Shown here piece by piece: positions 1-11,662 of a DNA stretch of 64,000 bases (positions are counted from its first letter, which is position 1; each line of letters begins with the position of its first letter). The position numbers were made by a program, and so were the translations under genes. Source of the stretch: Leptasterias polaris. Its lineage: Eukaryota > Echinodermata > Asteroidea > Forcipulatida > Asteriidae. The notes under the pieces are model-generated. The model did not search any database, was not told where the DNA came from, and was given only the letters and a program-made list of their open reading frames with translations. The DNA is taken from positions 2,108,001-2,172,000 of the forward strand of contig JAZGTN010000015.1 of assembly GCA_037783415.1 (NCBI GenBank), read 5' to 3'.

Positions 1-887
1 TTGTACTTAATTTGAAGAAATCCAGGAAGAGCTTAAAACAGCTCTCATTAAATTATCAAGGAGTACTCTTTGCACTTTGACGAACCAAACTTTACACACT
101 TGTCTTAAAAGGTAAGTTGAAACAGAACTGTATAAAATCTTACTGTTCATGTATTTAACTTAAGCACTTAAGTTATTCGAGGGACCATATGAGTGTGCCT
201 GGTAGTAGGATTGATTGGCAGATTGTTATTTCTGTTACATGAACAAAACACAACATCTGTAGTTCATTTCCTAAGCTGTGTCAAAAATTCCAGTCCTCTG
301 TTGCTCTGACCTTGGCCTTGGTTTCCCTTTAAAAGTTTCCTGTAGACTTTAATATTGGCTTGTGGAAGTGCCCTTTGCAAAATAAAGAAGGCCTTGCCCT
401 CTCGCAAAGATGAAATTCCAGCACTGAATTCTAATGTTTTGTGTTTTTGGGGTTTTTATTTTTTTTATTTTGCTTTTTATTGTTCACTTTAATTTTTAAG
501 TTGTGCTACTTTTTGCACTCCACAGATAAGGTTGCATTCACACTATTTTATTAAAAAAAAAAAAAAAAGAAAAGTACACAAAATCCCCTCAAAAAGCACA
601 ATTTGGAAATTTAAGTCAATCACCATAGTCTTCTTTGTCCTCTGAAAATGACGGGTTCAAAATCTTCGTGAAAATTTCAACAAATTAAATTTTGTTTCCC
701 AAATAGTAATTCATAATAAATATTTTAAAAAGTATTGGAGCATTGGAAGTGTTTTGTACATTGCTACGCAAAGCAACAGGGAAGTCCCCAAAGAAAACAA
801 GCCCCGGCCTTCAGACTGGATGGAAGGAAGGCAGCCCAGACACTTGGAATCCTGTTCAACATTGTGAGGAAGAACGCTCTACTAAAG
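1..887. other. AT-rich non-coding stretch (rhotekin intron or flank)
   Basis: I see no exon here on either strand. Bases about 270-430 are a fragment of a dispersed repeat, recognisable by 'cctctcgcaaagatgaaatt', that recurs near 19390-19540, 30800-30990 and 46020-46130. There is a poly-A tract near 553-570. If the rhotekin gene continues leftwards, this is one of its introns. Confidence 0.5.
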
Positions 888-1542
888 AATTCGTCGCGCG
901 TACCACGAACCGACCTAACTCGTACACAGTATAAAAAAACATGTTTGGAGAAAATCACGAATGAAGTTGCACTATTTTTCAAACTGCTGTTTCGGGTTCT
1001 GCTAACTATTTGTATACAATTTTTTAAGACAAAAATAAAGCCGACTTTATTAATACAGAACTGTCAATTTCATTTAATCCCCGCAACTATTTTAATTAGT
1101 AAATAATACCTAAACAGATAGGTCACTTTGTGAAAATTAAAATCCGAGTTTTGCCCGCAGAGCGCCGTGTACAAACCAATGCATAATAGAGACGTATCTA
1201 GTTACATGTAGGTCACTTTGTGAAAATACCACGCTTTGAGTTAGGTCAGTTCGTGGTACGCATATTTTACACGCGCGCCCGAACTGCGCGCGCTGTAGCG
1301 CATAGTACATCATTGGTAAAGTGGCGTATCTAGATAGGTCACTTTGTGAAAAGACAAAACGGCAAATCTAGTGATACGTCGTTTTTAGTAATTAGTGTAA
1401 TTACAAAACTACTACGTATTTAGTTCTGAAACTTGCTGAAAATGTTAACAGTAATGAGTATATTAATAATTTGTAAAAAAAATATTTGCAAAAGTGTGTG
1501 ATTTTTGTCAGTTAGGTCGGTTCGTGGTACGAGCGACGAATT
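888..1542. mobile_element. MITE-like element with 32-bp terminal inverted repeats
   Basis: The ends at 888-919 and 1511-1542 are inverted copies of each other with one mismatch, starting AATTCGTCGC and including ACCACGAACCGACCTAAC. Inside are subterminal repeats of TAGGTCACTTTGTGAAAA near 1119, 1210 and 1335, and a variant TTAGGTCAGTTCGTGGTACG near 1240. No transposase frame is present, so this is a non-autonomous DNA transposon. A related fragment may lie near 16320-16400 (ACAAAGTGACC). The superfamily cannot be assigned because I see no clean target-site duplication. Confidence 0.7.
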
Positions 1543-3380
1543 TAAGGGAAAATAACTATCATTGTTTTTGGAAAAGTAAATTCATTTCCACCCTCTTGTC
1601 TTCAATAAACACACCATCAACCCAGTCTGTGAACAATTCATAAAATATGATGGTCAAGATCTAGTGGAAAAGAAAGTGTTTTCTTTTCTTTTTTCCCAGG
1701 ATTTAGTGCAAGTTCACATCAAGCTAACGTGCGGCAATCAAAATAGGTAATGTGATTTGTGTGGTCTCCAAATCATAAATGCTAATTCCTCGACTATGAC
1801 AACAAAAGAAGAGGCTATTTCTCTGGAGAACTGGTGTAAAAAAAATACCTGAACGCGAAAGCTTGCGAGCACAAAGCCCACTTATATACATTCATCTTTG
1901 GTTTTAAAAGCACTACTCTTCACTCTGGGGCGTTCTGATTGGTTTTATCTTCATGTTTTTATGATTTTGATCTTATTTCTAAAAGATTTTTTTTTTTTTT
2001 TTAATCCTCAAATGATACTGCATGCACGTGCGTATCCTCCCTAGATATGATACAGAGGGAGGGATGCAGGCCTGCTTCGACCACGTCGAGAGCAGAAACA
2101 ACTTAGTAAATAAATAAATAAACAAACAAATATAAAGTCAAAACTTACCTCCTCTGTTTCGAATATGATCTACGTCTTTCCAGAAAAGAGGAATTCTGAT
2201 GTCTGAAAATGATCAGAAATTAAAAATCAGTTGACACTTTACTTTAGTGCACAGCCAAACTTACATGCTGCCGGGTTTGCCTTTAATTTAATTCAGTGAC
2301 TAGCCGGGGGAACATACTAATAACATACTACCTAGCTCATCTTAATTTTAAAAAAGTCAAGGATAACAAAATTTATGTTCCATTATTGCAACTTAATTTT
2401 GTTTTAGCGCCTGGCATCAGTCAAGGTTACATTGTAAAATGCAGATTTTATTCGATTTTTTACGATTGTAACATCCCTGTACTTTTTTTTCTGTCTGTGA
2501 CTTCTCAGACAAAAATAGATTCAACAGAAACAGATGACAATTAGTGATAATATTTCTGCCCGGACTTCCCCCTTTTTCTTTATTACATTCTTTAGGGAAA
2601 GGGGTTAGGGATTCTGAGGTAGAGCAAGGGCAAAGTATACATGACTGATTCGTTCATTAACACAGAGGAAGTAACTGAACAATAATGAATGAAAAAACTA
2701 TGTTGGGACAACATGTTGATCAAGTTCAGAAAGAAAAAAAAACATTCCGAATGATGCATACGAATCAAAGGAAGTTGTCAATTTCCTGAAGTGCTGTTTC
2801 TTATAATAAAAATCACCCAAAACAGGAAAAAAGTAAATTTTACCAAAACAAGCTCAACTTTTTTTTTACAAGCATGTTTAATCGAAAAACAGGAAGACAA
2901 GAAAGTTTTGACAAATTTTTGTTCCGACATGGGATAACCAATAAAACAGCTACTTGAGTGAAATTTGTTTTTACTGGGAATGCTATTTAAACTTGTTCAT
3001 AATGTGTTTGTTACCATTCAAATGTCATTTTGATATTTTTACACTTCTGAATTTTTTGAAAATTGTCAATAAAATATTAGGCCCCAACCGCAAGGTTTTG
3101 AAAAACTGACTACACGTCTGTCGTTGTCATCTGTGGTATATTGCTTTGTTATTGCAACTATCCAAAACGAAGCTCACACAAATGACGTAACATGAGCAAT
3201 GACGAAACAGGGCTTTCTAACAAGCACCGGAGAAGGGTATTCAAAAAGATTGTTTTGGTGCAATTAAAATCTGTTCAACCTCGTTAATAACTGGCCGTCT
3301 GGTAAACTACTGGTAAACTCTCCTGCCCAACTGGCCCTTGCCACAAAAAGGCACAGGAGACTGTGAATACTAAGTCCACA
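1543..3380. other. Gene-free stretch
   Basis: AT-rich sequence with homopolymer runs and scattered short open frames that show no family resemblance. No exon or transposon end could be supported. The next rhotekin exon, expected downstream of the 4075-4345 exon, was looked for here on the minus strand and not found. Confidence 0.4.
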
Positions 3381-3394
3381 GTATACACCAGCCA

Positions 3395-4020
3395 TGGGGT
3401 TTCCACATAATACCAGCAGTACAAACAGAAGAAATCCATGCACCCAATGCTAGCCTGGAATTTTGTATTTGTGACAGTCTGTGGTACCAGTGTCAGCTGT
3501 GCAAACAGAAGAAAACCATGCACCCAATGCTAGCCAAGGAGGTATGGTACTTTGTGGCAGTCTGAAATCCATGCACCCAATGCTATCCAAAAAGGTTTGG
3601 CACTTTGTGGCAGTCTGTGGTACCAGTGTACAGAAGAAACCCATGCACCCAATGCTAGCCTGGAAGGTATGGTACTTTGTGGCAGTCTGTGGTACCAGTG
3701 TCAGCTGTACAAACAGAAGAAACCCATGCACCCAATACTAGCCAAGAAGGTATGGTACTTTGTGGCAGTCTGTGGTACCAGTGTCAGCTGTACAAACAGA
3801 AGAAACCCATGCACCCAATACTAGCCAAGAAGGTATGGTACTTTGTGGCAGTCTGTGGTACCAGTGTCAGCTGTACAAATAGAAGAAACCCATGCACCCA
3901 ATGCTAGCCAAGAAGGTTTGGCACTTTGTGGCAGTCTGTGGTACCAGTGTACAGAAGAAACCCATGCACCCGCATCTTGATCTCGACGTCAATCTTCTGG
4001 TACTTTGTGGCAGTCTGTAA
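3395..4020. repeat. Minisatellite with ~83-bp unit
   Basis: About seven head-to-tail imperfect copies of a unit containing GGTATGGTACTTTGTGGCAG, TGTGGTACCAGTGTCAGCTG and AGAAGAAACCCATGCACCCA. Neighbouring full units are 83 bases apart (for example 3748 to 3831); some are shortened. Open frames through this block on both strands are by-products of the periodicity. The unit nearest the rhotekin exon carries an inserted copy of part of that exon at about 3968-3996. Confidence 0.9.
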
Positions 4021-4074
4021 AACCACTGTAAAGGAGGGTTTTTCAATGAGTAAATAAACCAAATGAGATCTTAC

Positions 4075-4345
4075 CAGAAACAGCCAATTTCCCTTTGCAG
4101 GGCACCATCCCAGACCCATTCTCTGCAGAGCTTGCTCCACTCTTGGGTGACGCCTGTTTCCCAACGTACTCGGCCGTCTTGCGTTTCTGCAGTTCAGACA
4201 TGTAGGCGAGCACCCTTGTGTCGGACACTAGAAGAGACTTGGACCCTTGGAGCATCTGCTGCTCGCGGTTACAGGCTGCCAAGAGCTTCTTCGTTCCTTC
4301 CCGCATCTTGATCTCGACGTCAATCTTCTTCTGAAGTTCAAAATC
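4075..4345 (-). CDS. RTKN: Rhotekin exon: HR1 (Rho-binding) domain
   Basis: Rhotekin is an effector that binds GTP-loaded Rho through an N-terminal HR1 coiled coil and inhibits its GTPase activity; it also links to septins. This exon encodes 90 residues beginning DFELQKKIDVEIKMREGTKK, followed by LLAACNREQQMLQGSKSLLV, a YMSELQKRK segment and PCKGKLAVS. This is the order and spacing of the vertebrate rhotekin HR1 region (ELQ-K-D-EI-MR-G, KLLAAC, SKSLLV, MGELQRRK, CRG). The acceptor is TCGAAG before GAT and the donor is TCTG before GTAAGA. The exon enters in phase 0 and leaves after one base. The family's following segment (IPLMWKD..., then PH domain) is not in the window and should lie left of base 1. 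Identification is from motif recognition only. Confidence 0.9.
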
Positions 4346-7300
4346 CTTCGAGAGAGAAATAAAGAATTTTGTGTTGAGCAAAGAGAACATTTACTAGATC
4401 GGGATTTGTAGCTCAAAATGTTTACCGTACTGGACCAGAATTCTTTTTACAAGACCAGAATCAAAATAAGAAACCACCTTCTGACCCAGTTTAACACTCC
4501 TTCACGTTAACTGTTTTTATTTGAACAAGCGCCAAGACATGTAGGAGAAGATTGATTTCATTTGTCTTTATGGGTATTAAGTATACTTCATTATGTCATT
4601 ACTCAATAGAATTGAAAGGTATTTCATCAGACTCAAAAGTCAACATTTGAACATATTATTTTCTGTTTAAGATATTACAGTGAGGTGTTATGCTTCATTG
4701 AAATTCAATTAAAAACACAAGATCGCGGGACATGTCCGGTCAAAAGTTAACTGGCCTGACAACAAAACTACTGGCCTTCGGCCAGTGGTCCAGTTTAAAA
4801 TACGAGCCCTGACACTACCTTTAAAGTTGCATTGCCAATTTTTCGCCAATTAAAACTTGGAACATGGATGCTAATTTGACCTCACTGTTTCTAGACAGCA
4901 TGCTGTACAAATTGAGAACCACGCCCCGATTCATGCAACCATTACATTTACAAATACATGAAAATTGAGGTCAAGTCTTTCTCTCAGATTTTCTTAAGTG
5001 ATTTGTTAAGTTTATGTTACTTTAATATATAGCATCACTAAATTTTACTTTCCTAACAATATGATAATTTGTATAGCCATACACTACGCTAAACTAAAGT
5101 TTTTGAAGAAACAGAAGAATCGAGCTCACGTAAAACTCAAAATGGTTGGGACAAACTTAGTCCAAGAAGTTCAAATACTCACAAGACTTGCACAGTTTAT
5201 AGCTTCTCATTTTAAAAAAAGCAAACTGTTATACAAAAACTATGCGCAATTTCACCTTTTTCTGACCGTGTTGATCTAAACCTGCAATGACTCATCCCAA
5301 TAACTTAGAAAAGGGAGATTTTAACTTTGGGTCTAACCACCTGTTCTATCACAGAAAAAAAAGGGTGAAAAAAAGAAAGAAAAAATCTTCAGTGGATCCA
5401 CCTGTCTAGAGAGACAAAAACAAGTCATCCACCCTTGGCCCTAACAAACCGACTTCAACAGCCTCCAAGTTCTAGCATAATTAAGATCAACTTAAGAACG
5501 AACTTATTATTATTATTCTTTTGTTATATAGAAAGGTAAATGAGGGTGTAATAATTACATGCATGTATAATTGAGTTAGAACTCAATAAAAGTGGTTTCA
5601 TTAAATGTTTACAAAAAAAACATTTTGATCAGTGTCACGCTTGGCAAAAATGCCGAGTTTCACGAAAAGCCTAGCAGCACCTAGAAATTAAACAGCACTG
5701 TGATGTAACACTACGGACTAAATCCAAACACCACAATGGAAAATAACATGAAAACAACAGAGATAAACAACCTTTATCCAGTCCATGTTACGATGTATTT
5801 TACTTTACATCACAACCCGTACTGGTTTTACACTGGTTTTCTGAGGTTTATCTGACAGGGAGGAAAACTAAATGACCAAATAATAACTAGACACACAAAA
5901 AACCAAGGATGAACCGTCACAAGTTTTTACCGAGGGTGGCTCTAGTTGATGTATTGAAAATTATAAGTTCAAATAGTTTAGTTTATAACCTTTATTGCAC
6001 AAACATCAAAATACAACGTAGTGCAAAACGGAACCCCTGAACAGGCACTAAATGGCCCACTAAATGGGGACCAGTGATCACAAAAAGCAAAAACATGAGT
6101 AGAAAACATGGGAGTATACATAGCAAAAAAGGTTAAAAAGCACAATACAAAAAATAAACAACTGGTAACAACTTTTATATAATTAACTTATTACTCTAAT
6201 CTAATTGTTCAACATTTTCAAGATGCATGAAGAACAAAAATTACAAACTAAAGGGAGGAGACAACCCAGCAGAAAATACTTCCAACTCCTGATCAGCTAA
6301 AAAGAGTACACTTTTTAGCTGATTGGGTTTCCTTTCAACATTGTTATTACCATGGGTGAGCAGTATGAATAAACAGTGGTTTATACATGTAGCTGTGAAA
6401 AGTAATCAACTAGCCAGCTGGACTAACAGAATTGGGACTGGTCCTTTGGTGTTGGTCAGCGGACCACAGTTAAGGGCAGCACTGGTTAAGGGAGAACACT
6501 GGCAAGTAAAATGCAAATTGTTTAGCCCAAAAAGCGTTCAGGCCAAGGCCTGTGAACTCCTTGCCTGCATTCTACCCTATAACACAGTTGGATTGACTAA
6601 TTATCTTAATGTCTGACTTTTGCAGTGGGGACTCCAAGGCAAGAAGAAACCGCACAGATTTGGGGGAGATTCATTTCTAAGAATACTGCCTCCACTCTGC
6701 GTCACTTCACGTCACGTCATGTTACAAACCTAGCAATCTCAACAGCAACACGATGCCATAAAACAGCAGAGCCACCTACAAATCTACATCAGAGTCGTGA
6801 CTAATTCTATTAGACCCTGAAGTCAGGCCACGGAGGAGGAAGTAGAAAGGTTGTGCCATCTTGTTATAACTCAAGCTTGTTGTAATTCATAAGAAACTAA
6901 AAAATAAAAAAATATTTCTCCCTTTTAATAGGTGAATGCTTTACTTCTTTCAAACAGTTTCGAAGATTCAAGGAGTTCTTGAGAATCCTGAGAAATCACA
7001 TGCCTGGATTACACTCATTTATCAGGAAATTTAAATGCAAAGTGTGAAAACAAATGAAATCAGGCCTTGCGGTTGGTTTTTGACAACTTTCAAATTGTAC
7101 TCCAATAATTAATCAACTTTCCCATTAAAAACAGTCTCTTGAGTCTTGTTATAAAAATCGCTGGCACTGGCCAATGTCCTCTTAATACCAGGAATGTTGT
7201 TATACGAGGACAGCAAAACAAAGAAACACAAAGCAGAAATGAGAATCAGGACTTCAGAATGTACTGTTTACAAGCAGAACCGCTTTATAATGAGGGTTGT

Positions 7301-7480
7301 TGACTGTATTTGTTTATCTCACCTGATTTGTTGTTTGTGCCTTAATAGCGTACTTCAAAACAAACATGTTGCTGTTGCCATAACAACTGTAAACATCCAG
7401 ATGATGGAAAGATCCTTTCTTAGCAGAGTGAAGCCTCAGCATGATGATCACAAACTCAAAAAGCCACAAACATAAAATTT
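4346..7480. other. Rhotekin intron with dispersed repeats
   Basis: No coding exon seen. Bases 4735-4815 carry a fragment of the 'ACTGGCC...GGCCAGTGGTCCAG' repeat that recurs near 10970, 11110, 15905 and 17750. Bases 5985-6180 begin TTTATTGCACAAACATCAAA and could be the reversed 3' end of a LINE. Bases about 6400-6510 belong to the 'GGACCACAGTTAAGGG' repeat family also seen near 17750-18010 and 58690-58870. Confidence 0.45.
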
Positions 7481-7715
7481 TAAAAAATTACCTTGAAGTT
7501 CAAAAAGTCTACTCAAAGACTTTAAAATTGAAGTCAACTTGGAAAATAGAAACGTCGTCTAGATAATTCAACAATCAACTTGAAGTTCAAAAAGTCAACT
7601 CAAAGTTTGAAAATTGAACAGTCAACTTGGAAATTTGCAAAGTCGCCTGGAAAATTAAACAATCAACTTGAAGTTCAAATAGTCAACCTGAAGTTCCAAC
7701 AGTTAATTAGAGATA
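7481..7715. repeat. Degenerate short tandem repeat (CAACTTGAAGTTCAAAAAGT-like)
   Basis: Several diverged direct copies of a unit containing CAACTTGAAGTTCAAAAAGT alternate with GAAAATTGAACAGTCAACTT-like blocks over about 235 bases. No open frame runs through it. Confidence 0.6.
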
Positions 7716-8629
7716 CGGTACAAGTTGATTTTGATCCCAGAGCTTGAAACTCAAAGTAACAACTCAAAGTCTCGACTTTCAAAGTTAATGACTGCTGAAA
7801 ATAGGAATAAATTCAACACTAAGATCAGAATATGATGGAGATGAGAAAAACCCTACAGCCAGCAGTTGTTGGTTTGGTTTTTAAAGTCACTGAGCTGTAG
7901 AGCTGTCCGTCTGTCACCAGGATCTGTGTCTAGCAGATAAGTCAAAGTAGTAGAACTTCTTCAAGATCAATCGAAACCAATCCCAGCTTGGAGAAAGACC
8001 AACAGCATCTGACCAGATGCTCTAAAGGTCTGCTCAAATCTGTACCATTATTTCCAAGTGAATGAACCAATGTAGATCTAGGAATGTCAGTAATATAACT
8101 TCCATTAATGAATGAAATTCCACAGAATACTTTGTTGATGGAAGTTTTCTTGATGAATTTCCCAGGAAAACTACACACTTTCCAAAGATGGAATACAGCT
8201 TAAAATAGGAACACAGATGGAATGTCCATTCACATTCAATCTCGGTTCAAGCAAGCCTTGTGACTACTTGTACTATGCTTGTACACATAATCCCAGTGAA
8301 GTGTTGTGATTTATGTGGAACTGCCCAGTGGTGTAATTCACATGAATCTTGAATTACCCAGCACAGTTCCTTCTTTGTCTTACATGCCATTAACCATAAA
8401 GAACAAGCCCCTGGCTATTATATATGTGTGTGTTCCTTCCTCCTGGTGGTGCACTAAGGATGTGAGTGAACTCTGTATGCAAATTTATGCAAATCACAAT
8501 GAGTCACCAAATGTAGTGTTTTGTGTGTATAATTACTAATGAACCTTGAAGCAAGCATAATTTGGATTGGAGTATAAACTTGTGGCCAATGAATTCTAGG
8601 AATTAGAAAGGCTTCTTTGAAGCAATTGA

Positions 8630-8945
8630 TTTATTTATTTGTTCATTTATTTATTTATCAAAAGACACTTAACCATTATGCCTTATTTATTTATCAAAAG
8701 ACACTTAACCATTATGATGTAAAAGAATCCAGTACACCTAATTAGCGTTTAAAGAAGGGGTTTATCCCCTGTGTTTTCAAGTATGGTTGGCTGCAGATTG
8801 CCCTACAGCACCTTATAAGCTGTTACATGGTGCTACATGTCGGTATGAAAATAAATGGGTCTTTTCAAACATAACACTTGTTGTAGAAAAACAAAAGGGC
8901 ACTTTGAGATGCCATCAGGTGTGATAAAGCGATATATAAGAGCTA
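8630..8945 (+). repeat. Tandem ATTT stretch and SINE 3' part
   Basis: Bases 8630-8715 hold a direct duplication of TATTTATCAAAAGACACTTA. Bases about 8715-8945 contain the 'AGAATCCAGTACAC...AAGAAGGGGTTTATCCCC...GGTATGAAAATAAATGGGTC' body typical of the tRNA-headed SINE family in this window, but lack the tRNA-like head, so this is a 5'-truncated copy. Confidence 0.55.
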
Positions 8946-8958
8946 CATGAATGTATTA

Positions 8959-9236
8959 GGCCAAGTAAAAAAAAATACCAGTTGATCATCCCCGCCCGCA
9001 TCATTTTTTGAGACCGCATCCTTTTTTTTTTTTTTTTTTTTTTTTTTCGATTTTTCCTTAAAAAAATAAAAATAAAAAAAAATTGTTTGTATTTTTAATC
9101 CACCCTTGACATATATATTTTAATTTTTGATGTAAACTTACCTCATGCAACAAATAGATATAAAGAAAGTTAGCAGTGATTTCAAACTGAAGAATTGGTG
9201 GCCTGTTTGAATTGAAATACTTGGCGGCCATCTTGG

Positions 9237-9269
<33 letters not shown>

Positions 9270-9325
9270 CCTCATCCTCCTCTTTTTTGAAAAATCAGGA
9301 CGATCAACTGGTATTTGGCCTTATT
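8959..9325 (+). mobile_element. Harbinger-like MITE, copy 1
   Basis: The element begins GGCCAAGTAAAAAAAAATAC and ends TACCAGTTG-complementary ...GGTATTTGGCC. It is flanked by TTA on both sides, which fits the 3-bp TWA target duplication of PIF/Harbinger transposons. A near-identical copy lies in the opposite orientation at 9771-10128. Read on the minus strand, the body holds a start codon in a GCC-rich context, about 30 codons (MAAKYFNSNRPP...) and then GAGGTAAGT, a good splice donor. Long A/T runs interrupt both copies. No transposase is encoded. Confidence 0.7.
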
Positions 9326-9393
9326 GCACAAAAACTTTTTGAATGACATGAAAAATACCTTTGTTTTACCGGTCTATCCTGTCTTTTGCAAAA

Positions 9394-9558
9394 CAGGGAA
9401 CGATTTCAGCCGGAAACTTTGCATAGCAAAATAGTTAGACTGAACAAGTTTTGTGCACACAGAATGCTTATATTGAGTAGCAAATGATGATTTTTGAGTA
9501 GCAACTGACACATTTTGTGTAACGTTTTGCTCTGCTATACAGGGGAAATCGTTCACTG
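9394..9558 (+). mobile_element. hAT-like MITE, ~165 bp (copy 1)
   Basis: The ends are CAGGGAACGATTTC and the inverted GAAATCGTTCACTG. TGCAAAAC occurs at both junctions, an 8-bp direct repeat as expected for hAT insertion, partly overlapping the element ends. The body contains TTGAGTAGCAACTG-like repeats and TTGTGCACACAGAATGCT. Copies occur at 13928-14077 (inverted) and 22498-22668. Confidence 0.7.
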
Positions 9559-9770
9559 CAAAACCATACAGACAGTACCAGCAAAACATTGCACAACTGT
9601 CAAAAGAACAACTCTTCACTGTTACACAAATGGAGCATAGTAAGCAACAAATGAAACCCACAGAGTATTTCTGCACTCTTCTAAAAGTCTTCTTCACCGA
9701 AAAACGGAAGTTCCTTTTAAGCAAGAAGATCCTATTCACCTTGAGAATGACTTAAATAATAAAGGTTACA

Positions 9771-10128
9771 TAAGGCCAAATAAAAAAAAATACCAGTTGA
9801 TCGTCCTGATTTTTCCAAAAAGAGGAGGATGAGGGCCTTTTTATTTTTTATTTTTTATTTTTTTCCCAAGATGGCCGCCAAGTATTTCAATTCAAACAGG
9901 CCACCAATTCTTCAGTTTGAAATCACCGCAAACTTTCTTTATATCTATTTGTTGCATGAGGTAAGTTTACATCAAAAATTAAAATATATATGTCAAGGGT
10001 GGATTAAAAGTACAAACAATTTGTTTTGTTTTTGGGGTTTTTTTTAGGAAAAAAAAAAAAAAAAAAAAAAAAGGATGCGGCCTCAAAAAAGGATGCGGGC
10101 AACTGGTATTTTTTTTTACTTGGCCTAA
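9771..10128 (-). mobile_element. Harbinger-like MITE, copy 2 (inverted to copy 1)
   Basis: Flanked by TAA on both sides. The ends are GGCCAAATAAAAAAAAATAC and GTATTTTTTTTTACTTGGCC. On the plus strand the exon-like stretch starts at ATG 9871 (AAGATGGCCGCCAAG) and stays open to a GAGGTAAGT donor at about 9960. The two copies and the 445 bases between them form a foldback of about 1.2 kb. Confidence 0.7.
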
Positions 10129-11140
10129 GAAAGCTGTTCAAATGTTTCAACTAGGCTGGACCACAGAATAAAGGAAACAGGTACGTAGATGAAAAAGTAG
10201 AAACAGTCAAGAGGGGCGAAAAGGTTGCAGCTGAAAGTAATCTTCAGTTGTAAAAAAGGAAGTTGATTTTATGGGTTTTGAGGCATTGCATGGTTATGAA
10301 TCATAATACAGAGTCGATTTTTCATTCAAGTAAATCCTTTCCAACCTTCAGAAGAGAATCTGTGTCTAGCGTGTGACTTAAATCAAACAAAGCCACTGGT
10401 TCTTTGTTTAATTGTTGTCCTTAAATTGCAGAGGAAGTGTACATTTGGGGGCGAATTAACCAAGAGAAGTCCTGTCTTATATGACATTGTTTCCACTGTT
10501 AATCTAAAGGGCTAGGGAAATACTGGAGAGAAAAAAACAAGAAAAAAACTTTTGAACACTACCCCAACGCACATTGTCTAGTAAAAACTGCTTCAGGGTA
10601 GTATTATAAACACTACTTCTCAAGTTGCCCTGTATCCAACAGGGATGTGATAGGCTGTTGAAAACAAACCTGAACTCTGAGCGCAAAGCGCCAAAGCTTC
10701 CAAGCTCGAAAAATTGCAAGCACGAAGCCCACTACCGTAATAACATTTATCTTTGGTTGTAAAAGCCCTACTCTGCAGTCTGGGGCGTTCTGTATGGTTT
10801 TATCTTCAATTTTTATAAAAAATGTTAAAAATATTTTGTATTCATTTATTTCTTTTACATTAAACATTAATACTATTTTTTTTAAGAAAAAAAAAAAAAA
10901 GGATTTCCAGTTCAAAACGGAGAAATCACATCCCTGATCCAAACAAGTTCTGCAGTCTACAGGGCTCAAATTTTACAATGGATCACAGCCCTGAGGCCAG
11001 TGATTTTAGCCTTGGGCCCCAAGCTAGTTGGGACAGTACTGAGTAACTCATGACCAAGCCTAGGGTACTTATGGTCCATAAAACATCTGAGCAACAAGGT
11101 TTATAGTCTAGTCAGGGCTCAATTGATTTTTTACACTGGC
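10129..11140. other. Rhotekin intron, no exon seen
   Basis: A poly-A/poly-T stretch lies near 10880-10900. A fragment of the GGCCAGTGATTTTAG repeat at 10960-11050 is the likely unexpanded parent of the tandem array that follows. Confidence 0.4.
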
Positions 11141-11149
11141 TGGACCACA

Positions 11150-11456
11150 GGCCAGTGATTTTAGCATCAGGCCAGTGATTTTAGCATCAGGCCAGTGATT
11201 TTAGCATCAGGCCAGTGATTTTAGCATCAGGCCAGTGATTTTAGCATCAGGCCAGTGATTTTAGCATCAGGCCAGTGATTTTAGCATCAGGCCAGTGATT
11301 TTAGCATCAGGCCAGTGATTTTAGCATCAGGCCAGTGATTTTAGCATCAGGCCAGTGATTTTAGCATCAGGCCAGTGATTTTAGCATCAGGCCAGTGATT
11401 TTAGCATCAGGCCAGTGATTTTAGCATCAGGCCAGTGATTTTAGCATCAGGCCAGT
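11150..11456. repeat. Perfect 20-bp tandem array, about 15 copies
   Basis: Head-to-tail copies of GGCCAGTGATTTTAGCATCA with no differences that I can see over about 300 bases. The flanking sequence (ACTGGCTGGACCACAGGCCA before, GGCCAGTAAACTTGCGACCA after) is that of the dispersed repeat seen near 10970 and 15920, where the 20-mer is present once. The array is therefore a recent expansion inside a copy of that repeat. There are no spacers, so it is not CRISPR-like. Confidence 0.97.
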
Positions 11457-11467
11457 AAACTTGCGAC

Positions 11468-11662
11468 CAGGGCCCAATTTCATAAAGCTGTAAAGCAGAA
11501 AATACTGCTTGACAAATTTCTTTGCTAAGCAAAATTTAAGTGGGGCACCAGTCACAACAATGCAAACTGTATGCAATTTTGGCTGGTAACCTGTTTCTTC
11601 TAAGCAATACTTTTCTGTGCTGAGCAAGTTTTTGTGCTTACAGGCTTGATGGAATTGGGCCC
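11468..11662. mobile_element. MITE with AGGGCCCAATTTCATAAAG ends
   Basis: Terminal inverted repeats AGGGCCCAATTTCATAAAGC and GGCTTGATGGAATTGGGCCC bound about 195 bases rich in TTGCTAAGCAAAATTT-like motifs. Related copies or fragments are at 40612-40807, 21366-21440 and 47040-47140. No coding capacity. Confidence 0.75.

Noticed and set aside
1..4074. Next rhotekin exon (IPLMWKD / PH-domain segment)
   Set aside because: Looked for on the minus strand and not found. It is assumed to lie outside the window.
3281..4164. Several overlapping open frames on both strands
   Set aside because: They follow the 83-bp minisatellite period and repeat the same peptide.
11150..11456. CRISPR-like array
   Set aside because: Repeats are directly head to tail with no spacers, in an animal genome. 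It is a minisatellite.
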